In this document: one piece after another, positions 23,180 through 34,967 of the stretch | How the letters are laid out: each line of letters opens with the position of its first letter | Position numbering within the stretch: the stretch's first letter is position 1 | Assembly (NCBI RefSeq): GCF_026151205.1 | Contig: NC_087072.1 | Span: 22,585,603 to 22,649,602, forward strand | From: Bolinopsis microptera | Taxonomy: Eukaryota > Ctenophora > Tentaculata > Lobata > Bolinopsidae | Direction of reading: 5' to 3' | DNA length: 64,000 nucleotides | Notes under the pieces: model-generated | Told to the model about the DNA's origin: nothing | Database searches by the model: none | What the model saw: the letters and a program-made list of their open reading frames with translations, nothing else | Program-made: the position numbers and the translations under genes

Positions 23180-25256
23180 CAAACCAAACGCTGACATCAT
23201 AACTCCGCCATCATCACCCCTTTTATCATGACGTGTGAATATTTTAGTCTTCATTAAACTGTAATTATTATTCCTGCTCTGCATCATCTTAATATGTAAT
23301 TACTGATTTCTTGTCAGACACTAAACTGCTCAATGATCAAGTGGAATATGAATTAAGTGGATTTTACTCAATCGTCCAAATTTTACGTTAGCATCAGCCA
23401 TCAAAGGGAATAAGGATTGAAAGATGAAGATATGCTAACGGCAATTTCATTTCTACACACGATAGCTGTGTAAATTCGCTGGTGGCTAAGGAGGAGAGGG
23501 ATAAAGTATTTTGCTAACGTAATATTTTAGCAGTAAATCTTGGCAAGTAAATAACATTGTGTAATTTCTTTCCTAGCCGGTAGAGTCGACCATTTCATGA
23601 CTTATATGGAGAAAAATTAGATGAACATTAAGTTGTTGGATTTCCTATTCATAGCAGTTAATACTACGTCTAGCTACAGCCACCTGTTGCTGATATCATC
23701 GACAAGAATTGTTCAGTATTCATGTTAACAAATAACTAGCACCTGCCTTAAGAAACTAGTGTGCTCTTAGCGGAAATTTAGTGATACTGCTAGTACAATT
23801 TCGGCGTGTTCAAAGAAATGTTCGTTACTGATGCTACATGGGCGATTTTGTGATAATTTTGCGTTTTGCTGGCTACTTCGAGTTTGAGTAAGATTTACGT
23901 TTCAACTTGAATCACTGAAATCTTGATTTGACAAAGAGCGTATTATTGATAAATTAATTGTTATCGAATACGAATTGTACAAACATCGAATTCAGAAAAC
24001 TGACGTGTTCTTTCTTTTCCTAATTTCCAAAAGTTGCAGTTTTGATGGCACGTGGAGACCTTTTGCACACAATTCTCCCGATCGGTTCCGCGCGCGAAAG
24101 TCCAACGTCAGCCTAGTGCTGTTCCTGTCTGTCCCACGATCACAGAATTGGATTTCGGGTCAAAGTTAATTTTGATGACCAGGATCTTGTAGTATATTGT
24201 GATTATAGAAGACACGGTGTTTGGCAATAGGAAACTCGTACGTATACTGAACTAGTGGAATAAATACAATTTAAACAAAACAATACATTGGAAAATAAAC
24301 CTCTTAGGCCTCTTACTCATTAATATTAAACTGCGAAGAGATCAGAATTCATATACTTGGTGTAATTTTCGGTGTTGAAAATATGCGGGTCATAATCATG
24401 CGATTTTGATTCTGATATCAAAATCGAGTCAAACAGAACTTTCGGCGATCAATATTCATCCATCAAAATATCAATTTCTTAAACGTATTATAATAAGTTA
24501 ACTAACATTAATGAAAATAGGTTCTGTTAGTTTCTTAGCTCCTTAAATAACTAATTTCTACCCAGCTAAATTTTAAATCTAACAAGACAGGAGATACACA
24601 CTAAAATATAAATGATAAATGCACATCGCATCAGTACTCGATATAAGTGACTAATAATCAATTCCAAAATTTTTCATAATCCACAAAAATGTATTCCACG
24701 AAAAGCTCAAAATTCTTTTCTTAAAGTTGATTCCAAAAACGTGTACAATCGGTATAATAGCTCATATTGCTTTAATTACCCAGTTTTGCTTGTAGCCATG
24801 TAAATACGACCAAAATGGTCAAGATTTAGTACACAGCCAGTTTAGAGTGCAGAATGACATTAACTCATTCAATCATGCAGTTTAAAATAACACTCCAATA
24901 ATTTGATTAACTAGTCTGAATGAGAATTAAATTGATGACAATTTTTTTCAAGAAACTGGTAGTAACTTTAAAGCCCTAGATACAAATTTCGCTACTTGTT
25001 CAAACGAATCAGTTTCTTTTCATTTAAAGCTGGAGAGCAATAAATGCCACACCATCTTATGATATAACCCCAAATCAAAAGCAAGTCATCTCGATCACGG
25101 CCAAAAATTTACTGCAGAACAGATTACATATTTCGGTTTTCATTAAAACCGCGAGAATGACTTGAGTAAAACTGTAATCTGGAGATAAAATAAATCCGAG
25201 GTATGAAATGAAAGAGAATTTGCTGGGTTTGAACTAGTGCAAATGTTAAAATATCC
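23180..25256. other. Intergenic stretch between convergent genes
   Basis: Lies between the 3' end of the Shisa-like gene (+) and the 3' end of ERp44-like gene A (-). No further exon or element was recognised. Confidence 0.5.
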
Positions 25257-25438
25257 TCACAACTCATCCTTGTTGAGGATAGAATATCTGTTCTTATTTG
25301 GCTCAAGTTTCTTAAATACTGATTCAGGAGGGTTGGTGCCCGCTTCTCTTTTCTCGCGTTTTTGCTTGTCCTCTGCAATTTGTTTAGCAGCCTCTTTTGC
25401 GTTCTTGGGTGGGGGACGTTGTTCGTCATCTTCACCAA
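25257..25438 (-). CDS. ERp44-like gene A, terminal exon with KDEL signal
   Basis: Acceptor TTTCAG precedes the exon at 25438. The first two bases complete the codon left open by the donor at 33686 (phase 1). It encodes an acidic/basic linker (GEDDEQRPPPKNAKEAAK), then PPESVFKKLEPNKNRYSIL and NKDEL before TGA. Mammalian ERp44 ends in the same order: PPESSFQKL, then RYTLL, then RDEL. KDEL is the ER-retrieval signal recognised by the KDEL receptor. This exon lies 8.2 kb from the main exon and is easily missed without the splice. Confidence 0.9.
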
Positions 25439-26632
25439 CTGAAATATATTGTTGGATTAGTTTACCAAGTTATTAGCTTGTATATGGTCGATTGATGGAA
25501 GCTGAACTTTAAATTGTAACATATTGTTAGTTCGATGTGGTCTGCAAAAAAGTGAGTATAAGGAACTTAGCCTGAATGTAACTGAACATTTGTTCTTTGG
25601 AAGGCTAAATAAAATTTATTGTTCAAATACAAAAATTTACATCGAGTAATCCTTTCACAAAGAGACACGTGGACCGAGAGTTCAATAACTGGCCATTGTT
25701 TACTACAATATCAGTTTATTATGAAAACATTAACTATACTGCGGTCTGAGGAGTTATATTACACACGGTACAATAATTAGTGAACAGGGCACAGTTATAG
25801 TTAAGGCTCTACAAACATTGTTACACATTGGGGATAACTGGAACAATAACTGAAGTGATGAAATATTTAAAGGTATATTATGAAATATGACCATATGCAT
25901 ATTGAATGTATTTGAAAGGGAAACCCTTAGAAACCTCTTAGAGCCGACAAATGATATCTAGTAAACATCATTAGACTAGATAGTACTCCATGAAGCACAT
26001 TACAGGGATCACATTGCTTATTAATGATTATAATGCATCTTATTGATTATAATCACGCAGAGAGTAGAGACATACATGTATTAAGAGGCAACATACAAGT
26101 GCGGTAGTTATTTATTATTATTACCATCAGATGGAAAGTTTTGACAATGGATTGACTTTTAATACTATCGATATAATGTACGTACGTATAACTATTAACC
26201 ATAGCAAAGTTGAGCTCAATATAATGAAAATAGTGCCCGGAAGAGCCTGAGTTAGGCTCATCACATGGAGGGTACAAAATATAACTCCACTTTTGAACTG
26301 GGGGGGGGGTCAACCTCATTTTACCTCATTTTACCTCATCCCAATTTTGCCTTTTTTGGCTGGCCTCATGAGGTAAAATGAGGTAAATCTCGGCAAAAAT
26401 TTTAACAGGTAAAATTCTCTAAATCGTCAATTTAGTCACGAAGGAGTATGGAAGGAGTTCTAAATGTGTGTTCCTCTAATATAAACAGTAAGAAATGGTT
26501 AACTTTAGTCGAGGTCTCAGGTCTCTACAATGTCGGGAAGTTCCTGCAGGAATTTGCGCATTGCGCTTGAAGCGCAAGATTCACAGCGCCAAAAGCGAAG
26601 GTCGTAGAGACATGAGACCTTGACTAAAGTTA

Positions 26633-26676
26633 ACCATTTCATACCATTACTATATATAGTAATGGTATGAAATGGT
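26633..26676. repeat. 44-bp perfect palindrome
   Basis: Self-complementary over 44 bases, from ACCATTTCATACCATTAC through a TATATA centre to GTAATGGTATGAAATGGT. Next to it, 26496-26634 folds with ~32-bp arms (two mismatches). The right arm of Y does not keep this exact palindrome. Confidence 0.9.
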
Positions 26677-26819
26677 AATAAGAGTATGCCACTTTCAGAG
26701 TCCTGAACACACTCCCATATCTCTTAATCGTCAATTATAGGGGGGGGGGTGTCACGTCCGTCTATGTCCGCCTATGTCCTGTCCTTTTTGGATTCTATGA
26801 GACAACGGACGTGTTTTTT

Positions 26820-26966
26820 GGGACATAGGCGGACACGGACGGACATTAGCGGACACGGACGGACATTGGCGGACTCGGACGGACATTGGCGGACTCGGAC
26901 GGACATTGGCGGACTCGGACGGACATTGGCGGACTCGGACGGACATTGGTGGACATTAGCGGACAT
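26820..26966. repeat. Left subterminal array of element Z
   Basis: About five copies of GGACGGACATTGGCGGACTC, with shorter variants. This is the complement of the TGTCCG motif found in the terminus, so it may bind the transposase. Confidence 0.85.
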
Positions 26967-27140
26967 ATTTAAAGAGGTCTAAAGAATAAAGATCTCACAA
27001 ATATTCCCAATATTTAATTAAATCCAGTCACCAAATCCGGTCGCTAAATCCAGATCTATTTGTGTCGTCAACATATCTTTGAAACAGTTACACAGGGTAC
27101 ACAGTAGGCACAGTACCTATTTAACGAAATATAGGAAATA

Positions 27141-27445
27141 CAGGGTGAGTTGAAAATAGTGTGTGGAAAGTAAATGGCTCTGATTTTTTTGACAAATGAA
27201 ATTTCCACTTAATTTTTGCATATTTAGGTAATGAAAATATATACTTTTTAACCCCATTAGGACGAATTTAAGATTTTTTGGAAAACTGCCAAAAATCAAC
27301 CAAATTATGAGTTAGAATCACGTGAGAGGCAAGAATGAAATATGTAAAGTTTATGAACTGATAGCAATTCACCTTTCAAAATTTGCTCCTTCATAAAAAA
27401 AATTATCGATTTTTACTTTCCACACACTATTTTCAACTCACCCTG
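27141..27445. mobile_element. TA-flanked MITE (mariner-type), 305 bp
   Basis: Inverted termini identical over 34 bp, beginning CAGGGTGAGTTGAAAATAGT, with TA on both outer sides (27139-27140, 27446-27447). TA duplication and a CAG start fit Tc1/mariner. Non-coding. A partial copy lies in the hAT element at 13174-13295. Confidence 0.85.
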
Positions 27446-27505
27446 TATAACTTATTAATCACACTAAAGCTATTAATAGCTTTAACTTATTTTATCAAAT
27501 TATAT

Positions 27506-28592
27506 AGGGACCCAGGAAAAGGCCCCAGGAGGAGGAGGAGGAGGAGGAGGAGGAGGAGGACTGGGGAGGAGGAGGACTGTTGAGGACTGATGAGGAGGAC
27601 TGAGGACGAGGAGGAGGAGTAGGAGTAGGAGGAGAACTGAGGAGGGGAGGAGGAAGAGGACTGAAGAGGACTCAGGAAGACCCAGGAGGAGGACCCAGGA
27701 GGAGGACCCAGGAGGAGGAGGAGGAGGACCCAGGAGGAGAAGGAGGACTGAGGAGGACCGAGGAGGAGGACTGACGATGACTGAGAAGGAGGAGGACTGA
27801 GGAGTACTGAGGAGGATGGCTGAGGAGGATGAATGAGGAGGATGACTGAGAGGGAGGAGGAGGAGGACTCAGGAGGAGGACTCAGGAGGAAGAGGAGGAG
27901 GAGGACTCAGGAGGAGGACTTAGGAGAAATGAGAAGGAGGACTGAGGAGTACTGAGGAGGAGGAGGACTGAATAGGAGGAGAAGGAGGGGGACTGGGAGT
28001 CGGGAGAGGACTGAGGAGGAGGAGGACAGATGAGAAGGATGATGAGGAGGACTGAGGAGGAGGACTGAGGACCGAGGAGGAAGAGGAGGAGGATGAACAG
28101 GAGGAGGAGGACCCAGGAGGAGGAGGACTGAGGAGGAGGACTGAGGAGGACTGAGGAGGATGGCTGAGGAGGATGACTGAGAGGGAAGAGGAGGAGCAGG
28201 AGCAGGACTCAGGAGGAGGAGGAGGAGGACTGAGGAGGACTGAGAAGGAGGAGGACTGAGGAGGAGAAGGAGGAGGAGGAGAACTGTATAGGAGGAGGAG
28301 GAGGGGGACTGGGGGAGGACTGAGGAGGAGGATGGAGGACTGAGGAGAAGGATGAGGAGGAGGACTGAGGACTGAGGAGGAAGAGGAGGAGGATGAAGAG
28401 GAGGAGGAGGACCCAGGAGGAGGACCCAGGAGGAGGAGGAGGACTGGGGAGGAGGAGGACTGTTGAGGACTGATGAGGAGGACTGAGGACGAGGAGGAGG
28501 AGTAAGAGTAGGAGGAGGACTGAGCAGGGGATGAGGAAGAGGACTGAGGAAGATCAGGAAGACCTAGGAGGAGGAAGAGTAGGAGGAGGAAG
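27506..28592. repeat. 1.1-kb purine-rich GGA/GAGGACTGA repeat
   Basis: The plus strand is almost all G and A in AGGAGG blocks broken by ACTG, ACCC and ACTC, with longer repeated phrases such as GGACCCAGGAGGAGG and GAGGACTGAGGAGG. Ser/Pro open frames on the other strand are artefacts. Such tracts can form triplex DNA. Confidence 0.9.
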
Positions 28593-28740
28593 CATCTAAA
28601 TGTTATTTCCATTTTAGTCCGTTTTTGTCCATTTTTGTCTGTTTTTGTCCGCTTTGAAAATATAGGGTACCGAACGGACAAAAAACATGATATAACAGCA
28701 AAAATTTAACATTTTATTTAGCAATTTAGGTGTCCATTAA

Positions 28741-28880
28741 TGTCCGCTAAAGTCCGTATATGTCCGTCTATGTCCGCCAATGTCCGCCTATGTCCGTCTA
28801 TGTCCGCCTATGTCCGCCTATGTCCGCCTATGTCCGTCTATGTCCGCCTATGTCCGCCTATGTCCGCCTATGTCCTGTCC
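28741..28880. repeat. Right subterminal array of element Z
   Basis: Repeated TGTCCGCCTA/TGTCCGTCTA decamers, opposite in orientation to the left array, ending at the TATGTCCTGTCC module. Confidence 0.85.
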
Positions 28881-29012
28881 TTTTTGGATTCTATGAGACA
28901 AGCGGACATAGACGGACGTGACACCCCCCCCCCCCCCCCCCCATTATATGAATTTTACCTGTTAAAATATATCATCTTTTACTGATATCATTTTAGTTTA
29001 ACACTGTTAGTT

Positions 29013-29201
29013 TTAAACAACGCTTTTGCCAAGAATTTCTTCTATAGGACCCACACTAAGTGGAATCACATTCCTCTAGATATCCGTGAGATAGAGAGTA
29101 TCACTGATTTTAAAAGTAAACTTTCCACTTACATGTGGGGGAAAATTATCCCGGTGGATTCGGACTGTGAACTTGACTATTCAATAGAAACAAATCCGTA
29201 A
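29013..29201 (+). pseudogene. LINE ORF2 C-terminal fragment
   Basis: 63 codons resembling the very C-terminus of non-LTR retrotransposon ORF2: KNFFYRTHTKWNHIPLDI, then ESITDFKSKL and a TAA stop. A 3' UTR follows, ending in an A-rich tail near 29526-29550. It is a 5'-truncated insertion in the left arm of Y. Confidence 0.7.
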
Positions 29202-31340
29202 AATAGTTTATTCAAGATTATCTATTCTTGCTGTCTGCATTCACATATTTCTCAATTTCATCTCACAGCACAATATTTTATGAATTGATTGAATGGGTGT
29301 GTGATTTTGTTTAAAGTAACTTATTACAATTTTATAAGGGCCCATGCTTGTGCAGGAGCTGCATTTGCACTCAATATCTGTGTTTTGGTGACCCTTAGGT
29401 CCTTTGGTTACATACATTTTGTCCGAGACAATTTCAACTTTGACAATCCATGCTTAGAGGACAATATTATATTTAACTAATTCATTGTGTAAACTTGTAT
29501 GTAATTGACTGATTTGAAAGATTTCAATAAAAAAATTAAAAAAAAAGAAAATAATACTTCACACCAAACTAACACACAATATGAGAATATAAAAAGGAAG
29601 GTTTTCTTGGAGACCTGGACCGAGCATCAAAATAGTGTACATTGCTACTGTCATTGTCAAGACTCAAGAATAAGAGGGTCTAGTTGTGGGATTATGCTGG
29701 ATAACAGATATGATAAGTGGTAACATCCTACAAAAGAATGTTAGCTTACTAAGGAATTTTCCTCTTACTGAATCATACAAGAATTTAACTAAGTTCCTTC
29801 TAGTCCTAAGCATTATCTTGTTTCAGAGGGAATGAGTGATTTAAAAAGATGAGGCCGAAGAGTTAGTTGTGAAGAAGGTATTTGTACTCTGTAATTAAAT
29901 TTCTAAGCTAATTTTTTTCGATATTTTTAGCTATTTACTGATCTTGTCTTGACGTATCAGCAAGAGATCACTGGACCTCGTGAGTTGTTAGTCATGTTAT
30001 GCTGATACAGTTAGTGACGAGCTATGAAGTAATCATTTGACCTCATTTAATACCGATCCTATCAATGACGAGCTATGAAGTAATCAGTGGATCTCGTCAA
30101 TGCTCATCCTGTCCGGACTGTCACTGACGAGTTATAAATGAAGACCTCATTGTTCCAAGAAGATATTCCTCTGGTAACAACCCCTTCTGGCCTGCTTCTG
30201 AACATAATATGAAGATTCGAAAACCTAGTCTACCTTAATTGGAACTTGCTGACTGCATTGGAAAATGGAGAACAATCGAGAAATGATAATCAGTGCCAGG
30301 ATATAATCAAAGTTGAATTTGGAATCCAAGGAAAACCTTCCTTTTTTATACTATCATATTAGTGCGTTAGTTTGGTGTGAAGCATTATGTTTAAAAAAAA
30401 ATTAACAGTGTTAAACTAAATTGATATCAGTTAAAGATGATATATTTTAACAGGTAAAATTCATATAATTGACGATTAAGAGCTGTAGGAGTGTGTTCAG
30501 GACTCTAAGAGTGGCATACTCTTATAGCAATGGTATGAAATGGTTAACTTTAGTCAAGGTCTCATGTCTCTACGACCTTCGCTTTTGGTGCTGTGAATCT
30601 TGCGCAATGCGCAATGCGCAAATTCCTGCAGGAACTTCCCGACATTGTAGAGACCTGAAACATCGACTAAAGTTAACCATTTCCTACTGTTTCTATTAGA
30701 GGAGCACACATTTAGAACTCCTTCCATACTAAATTGACGATTTAGAGAATTTTACCTGTTTAAAATTGGTGAAAAATATGGGCGTGCCCAAGTCAGTATT
30801 ATACGAAACCTTAGAGACACAAAAATTTTTTGGTTGTTCCCGACCCTATAGAGCAACTAATTAGAGGTGATATCTAATTATTTCAACGAAAGGTGGTTTT
30901 CTGAACCGCCCTTTATTCTACAGCGAAACATTGAACATGTACATAAGAACTTAGAATTGTATGAAGTATGAGTTTATATGAGTAATTTATTATGAAATGA
31001 CCTTTCACTATGCAATTTCGACTAAATTCATGTAGATATCCAATCCAGTTCCATGCATAACTGTTGTTTACATTTGGTCTAGTTAGACACAATTTGTTTC
31101 AGAGTGACTCGATAATCGCAATATCAAATTAAGATATTATTTAAATGGTCCATGTCATGCAATGCGGAAATATCCCCATAAATTGGCAACTGCCAAAGTG
31201 ACACTAAAGTTATTGCTAATTCCTTTACAAAACTTAGCAAGTGCTATTTACAATATCCTAATGGATCATGGAAATTGAAATGTTCAATTTTCTTTTCATA
31301 AATAATAATTATAATGCGAAGTTTTATTTTGTTTTTGTTT

Positions 31341-31410
31341 TAAAGACCCGAGGGCCACCCTTAAGGGCTTTGAAACCGGTTTATTGACAATATAATATAT
31401 AATAAATAAA
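31341..31410 (+). mobile_element. LINE-like 3' tail
   Basis: GGGCCACCCTTAAGGGCTTT followed by an ATATAATAAATAAA-type tail resembles hairpin-plus-tail 3' ends of L2/CR1-group LINEs. No coding part adjoins it. Confidence 0.35.
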
Positions 31411-32246
31411 CTGAAATCGTAACATTCATGTCAATACTAACTGAAATAATATAAGCTGTAGTTAAAATAATAATACTTACTGTCACTTAATTAAGATATA
31501 TGATGTAATAAAATGAATCTCTTTATTTCCACACTAATTCTCACACCAAGCTTTAATTCACACACCAAAACTTTAAATTTTATCAGATTACAAATGTCCT
31601 AATATATACGTCTCTTATCTTTTAGTTAAAAAGTCAGGGGTGCAGCCGTTTAACTTCAATTAAGATTAAAACAATTCATCACGCTGGATCACGATGTTAT
31701 TCTATCAAAATCAGCTAGGCGATATTTGAATTGATTGCTGGGCTCTGTGTGGTACTGTGTAGTGGTAAGTGGGTGTGTGTGCGCGTGGTTGTTATTATGA
31801 TGCGTTGAGATCAGCTACGTTGATGATATGTGATTGTGCGTGTTGTGCTGATAAGGCTTTAATTGAGCAATGGCCAGGAGTACTATCAGTAAACTAGTAG
31901 CAGGTCTGGCAGTGAAAATTTTCCGATTTCAAAAGTGGTCGGTAATTATTAGTTTTGAAGTGCTTTTGTAACTATTTACCCCAAGTTTGGAGAGTAAGTA
32001 GGTTAAACTGGGAATGCCCCTTCCCAGGGACCACATCACCCCTAATAAACCATTAAATATCATGGGAGACCATGCACAGCCTCGAATTATAGTATAATGA
32101 CTTCGAATAAACCTTTTTTGTCTCTAAAAAAAGGCTTAGAAAACTAGATTTATTTACCTCATTTTCCCTCATTTTACCTCATCCCAATTTTGCCTTTTTT
32201 GGCTGGCCTCATGAGGTAAAATGAGGTTGACCCCCCCCCCTGAACT

Positions 32247-33685
32247 ATTTGACGGCCACTTATTATTTTCATAACTGCACCGGTTTTTTTCCAGGGAGTG
32301 CGATTACAAAACTAATTGCACTGTTTTGAGAGCAACTAAAAACATGTTCGGTGCGATTACAAAACTAATCGCACTGATTTTCTGAAAGATACTGTGATAT
32401 ATTAATAGCTTTTAGAGGTGATTTAACGGGTGATCTTGGGTGGTCTGAAAATCCACAGCAGGCAAGCAAAACGTTCAAACAATCATCACAACTGCAGATA
32501 ATAGGGACGGGCCGATTCTTGGTCCATCCCATCCTAGCGGCCAATAGCAATCGATGAGTTATGTCACGTGACTCAGATCCGACCCATCACATAACAGGAG
32601 CAATGAGCATTGGACGGTTATCCTATGTTTACTTTTCTTATCTGTATTTGACCCTCTGTTGAGATGGTTATCAGACATTTTTGTGGAGCTACTAGATTGT
32701 ACAAATCAACCGAGAGAGAGTCGGCGGATGACGTCACTTCGTTTTCTCGGAGGAGGTTTCGGGTTGAAGTGGAGGTTTAAAGTGCGCTGTTCTTTGAGTT
32801 GCTCAGTGCTCTCAAAACAGTGCGATTAGTTTATAATCTCACTGTTTTTAGAGCAACTAACTACACAGTCCGTACGATTATAAACTAATCGCACCGATTA
32901 TATAACACCAGAAGCGTGTAGTTATACGCGAATCTAACTGCATGTTCAATACGATTACACCAGTTATTGCACTCGGCTGCGCCTCGTGAAATAACTGCAA
33001 TAATCGAACTCGGCTTCGCCTCGTGCGATTATTGTATCAATTTACACTCGGCTGCGCCTCGTGCAATTAATAGTGTAATCGCATTATACGCAGTTAGATT
33101 AGCGTATATAACAACATGGAGGATACGTAAAAATAATGGATACAGTAAAAAATGGGGGTTTTACTATAGTATAATCGCATTGTCGGGTGCTACAAGACCC
33201 TGTTAGCGGCTATCTAACCAGAGTTGAGCGAGAGAGTACAGAACGATTGACCGGTCAAATCTGTCGAATAAATTCGATGGGATCGAATTAACGTGACCAA
33301 CACAGAAACTGTTATCATTAAAGTCTGATATCGATTGACACATCTATGCTTATTTTACCAAACTGCACCAGATCATATTTTTGACCCAACTAATAAGGTC
33401 CGTAAATTTTCAATAATCATCAAGAATGATATTTAATCAAATCAATGATCTCTAATAAACTTACTGCTATGTGAATTATGTAGGTTCTATCAATCAGGTT
33501 TTTTCTTTTTTTAAAGTTAAGTTTTTTTAAATTACATTCTGTTTAGTCTATTTCACATATACTAATCGGCTGTATCTCTGATTAGGATGGATATTTTTTA
33601 CTTCTATCAATAAAAGCTGACTATCAAACAATAATTAGTAGCCTCCTCCCTGTTCAACATTTTTAAATCCTCTAAAAAAACTCAC
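32247..33685. other. Intron sequence of ERp44-like gene A
   Basis: Contains several GTGCGATTA/TAATCGCAC inverted motifs (32285-32380, 32815-32900). At 32970-33078 there are three GC-rich blocks of the form ACTCGGCTGCGCCTCGTG, each enclosed by AT-rich inverted arms such as CAATAATCG/CGATTATTG. Probably a MITE remnant; its borders were not fixed. Confidence 0.45.
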
Positions 33686-34736
33686 CTCTATCTTTGAAGA
33701 CTTCTCCGTGGAACTCTCTATGAAGACGTCCAGAGTGGAGATCCTCAACAAACCTCCTCAACCTCTTTGTTTTCTTTACATGCTCGAATTTAGGAAACAG
33801 GTACATGTGCTTGAAGGAGTCGATAGCAATGACAGGAAGATCCTTGGTACTCCTACCCAAATGACTGAGGGGATGAGCAAACTTGAAACCGTCAGCGTGA
33901 AGGAAGTTAACTCCAGTTCTCAGATCCTGGCACTCCGCTACTTTCTCAGTGAACAGTTTGACACTATCCTGATCCTCTGGGTCGTGGAATAAGATTACAA
34001 ACGGTAGTCCTTCCTCTGTTAATTCCTCGCCATTCTCAAATGTGATCTCACGTACAAGAGGTACACAGTTCTCCTTGACCCAGGTCGAGAGTTGGGGCTG
34101 GTTTGTGGCAGAGCCTTCGTAGATCTTCTCTCCGTTAACATCGTTGATAAGGAAAACTTTCTCCTGGCCACCATGGGAAGCTATCTTAGGCTTGGCATCA
34201 TCTCCGGTCATGGCGTAGAAATCGCACTGTCCCAACATGGATTGAGAAGCACCCTTGAAGACTTCATAACCGTAGCTGCTAGTGCTGGCGAAATAGCCTA
34301 ATACAAACTTTGTTTTTTTCTCTGACTTTAACATTTTGAATTCCTCATCCCCGTGGAGTTGCTTGACTGGATCCTCCATCAACTTGTTGATATGTTCAGT
34401 GATTCCTTCAACCGACCTCTGTCCTCTGTACTCAGACTTCATCAGTTCTCCACTTCTCAAAAACTTCATAGTCGGGTACTTGCTGACCCGGTACTTGGAG
34501 CAGATGTCATTGTGAGCCACACAATCTGCATACGCCAGCTTAACCCCCTGGACACTTGCAAGCGAATCGGCAGCTTTCTCGTATATAGGTTTGAGTGCCT
34601 GGCTGTACCTGCACCACCCAGCGGAGAAGTTGATCATAACAAGAGGGTTATCTTTAATGATCTGGTCCAGGTTGTTAGGGTCAAGGTTTACCATACTTCC
34701 GGCAACCACGCCAAACAACACGAGGAACACCAGCAT
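33686..34736 (-). CDS. ERP44: ERp44-like gene A, main exon (thioredoxin-family ER chaperone)
   Basis: Start chosen at ATG 34736 because TATTTTAG, an intron acceptor, lies five bases upstream. A signal peptide (MLVFLVLFGVVAG) is followed by thioredoxin domain a with the active site WCRYS (Cys42), matching WCRFS of vertebrate ERp44. EYRGQRSV and two more thioredoxin-like domains follow. REITFENGEELTEEGLPF, FLHAD, PVIAIDSFKHMY and DLHSGRLHREFH match the vertebrate protein closely, including the three histidines reported to bind zinc. The donor is GAG|GTGAGT at 33686; the protein continues at 25438 and totals about 410 residues (human 406). Role: holds unassembled, thiol-bearing clients and ER oxidases such as Ero1 and returns them from the Golgi or ERGIC to the ER. 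Head to head with gene B. Confidence 0.95.
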
Positions 34737-34967
34737 GCTTCCTAAAATATAGTTCAATTGTTAGCTGATAAATCGGCTGAAATTAGAATAAACTTAACAA
34801 ATCATTTCTTGTAAAAGATTGAAATATATCCTGGAAAGATCACACGGTTAGCTTGCATACTACATTAAATGTTGAACATGTGAGCTAATTCAGGTGGGCA
34901 CAATACAAATAGGTTCTTTAATTTGTGTGACATGATGGCTTGAAATCAAGTAGTTCTCAACGTTTCC
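34737..34967. promoter_or_regulatory. Possible shared promoter between ERp44-like A and B
   Basis: 231 bp separate the two divergent start codons. Gene A probably has a non-coding first exon, since an acceptor abuts its ATG, so part of this gap may be intron. No TATA box or named binding site was recognised. The bidirectional role is inferred from layout alone. Confidence 0.4.

Larger units (their letters stand above)
26740..28942. mobile_element. Element Z: poly-G-ended DNA element nested in Y, 6-bp target duplication
   Basis: Begins with ten G then TGTCACGTCCGTCTATGTCC and ends with the inverse followed by 19 C. It is flanked by ATTATA at 26734-26739 and 28943-28948. Removing it restores the arm sequence seen intact at 30450-30480, so the borders are firm. 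The module TATGTCCTGTCCTTTTTGG near each end lies in the same orientation at both ends, as in X. No transposase; the interior is a TA-MITE and a purine tract. Confidence 0.85.
26404..30762. repeat. Foldback element Y: ~400-bp inverted arms inside X
   Basis: The left arm (26404-26739, resuming at 28943-29012 and 29551-29612) matches the right arm (30318-30762) in reverse complement. Both arms carry AACAGGTAAAATTC ends and the GGTTAACTTTAGTC/GACTAAAGTTAACC hairpin. The left arm is split by element Z and by a LINE 3' fragment, which the right arm lacks, so both insertions came after the arms formed. The central ~700 bp holds degenerate repeats containing TGACGAGCTATGAAGTAATC. Confidence 0.75.
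26300..32240. mobile_element. Element X: poly-G-ended DNA element with 6-bp target duplication
   Basis: Ends begin with ten G followed by TCAACCTCATTTTACCTCAT, an identical 30-bp inverted terminus. The flanks are the perfect 6-bp repeat TGAACT (26294-26299 and 32241-32246). Each end has a subterminal palindrome around TTGCCTTTTTTGGCTGGCC, with ATGAGGTAAAATGAGG opposite. No transposase was found. Its length is inflated by foldback Y, element Z and a LINE fragment inside it. Six-bp duplications are uncommon among eukaryotic DNA transposons; Dada and IS3EU types are candidates from memory only. It sits in the intron of ERp44-like gene A. Confidence 0.75.

Noticed and set aside
27920-28681. 253-residue Ser/Pro-rich frame on the minus strand
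   Set aside because: It is the complement of the GGA purine repeat and shows no domain or codon bias.
30005-30150. Repeated TGACGAG blocks resembling hammerhead cores
   Set aside because: The blocks lack the GAAA partner and a consistent stem. They are better read as degenerate tandem repeats.
32970-33078. CRISPR-like repeat-spacer array
   Set aside because: Only three blocks, in an animal intron, with palindromic flanks; consistent with a MITE remnant.
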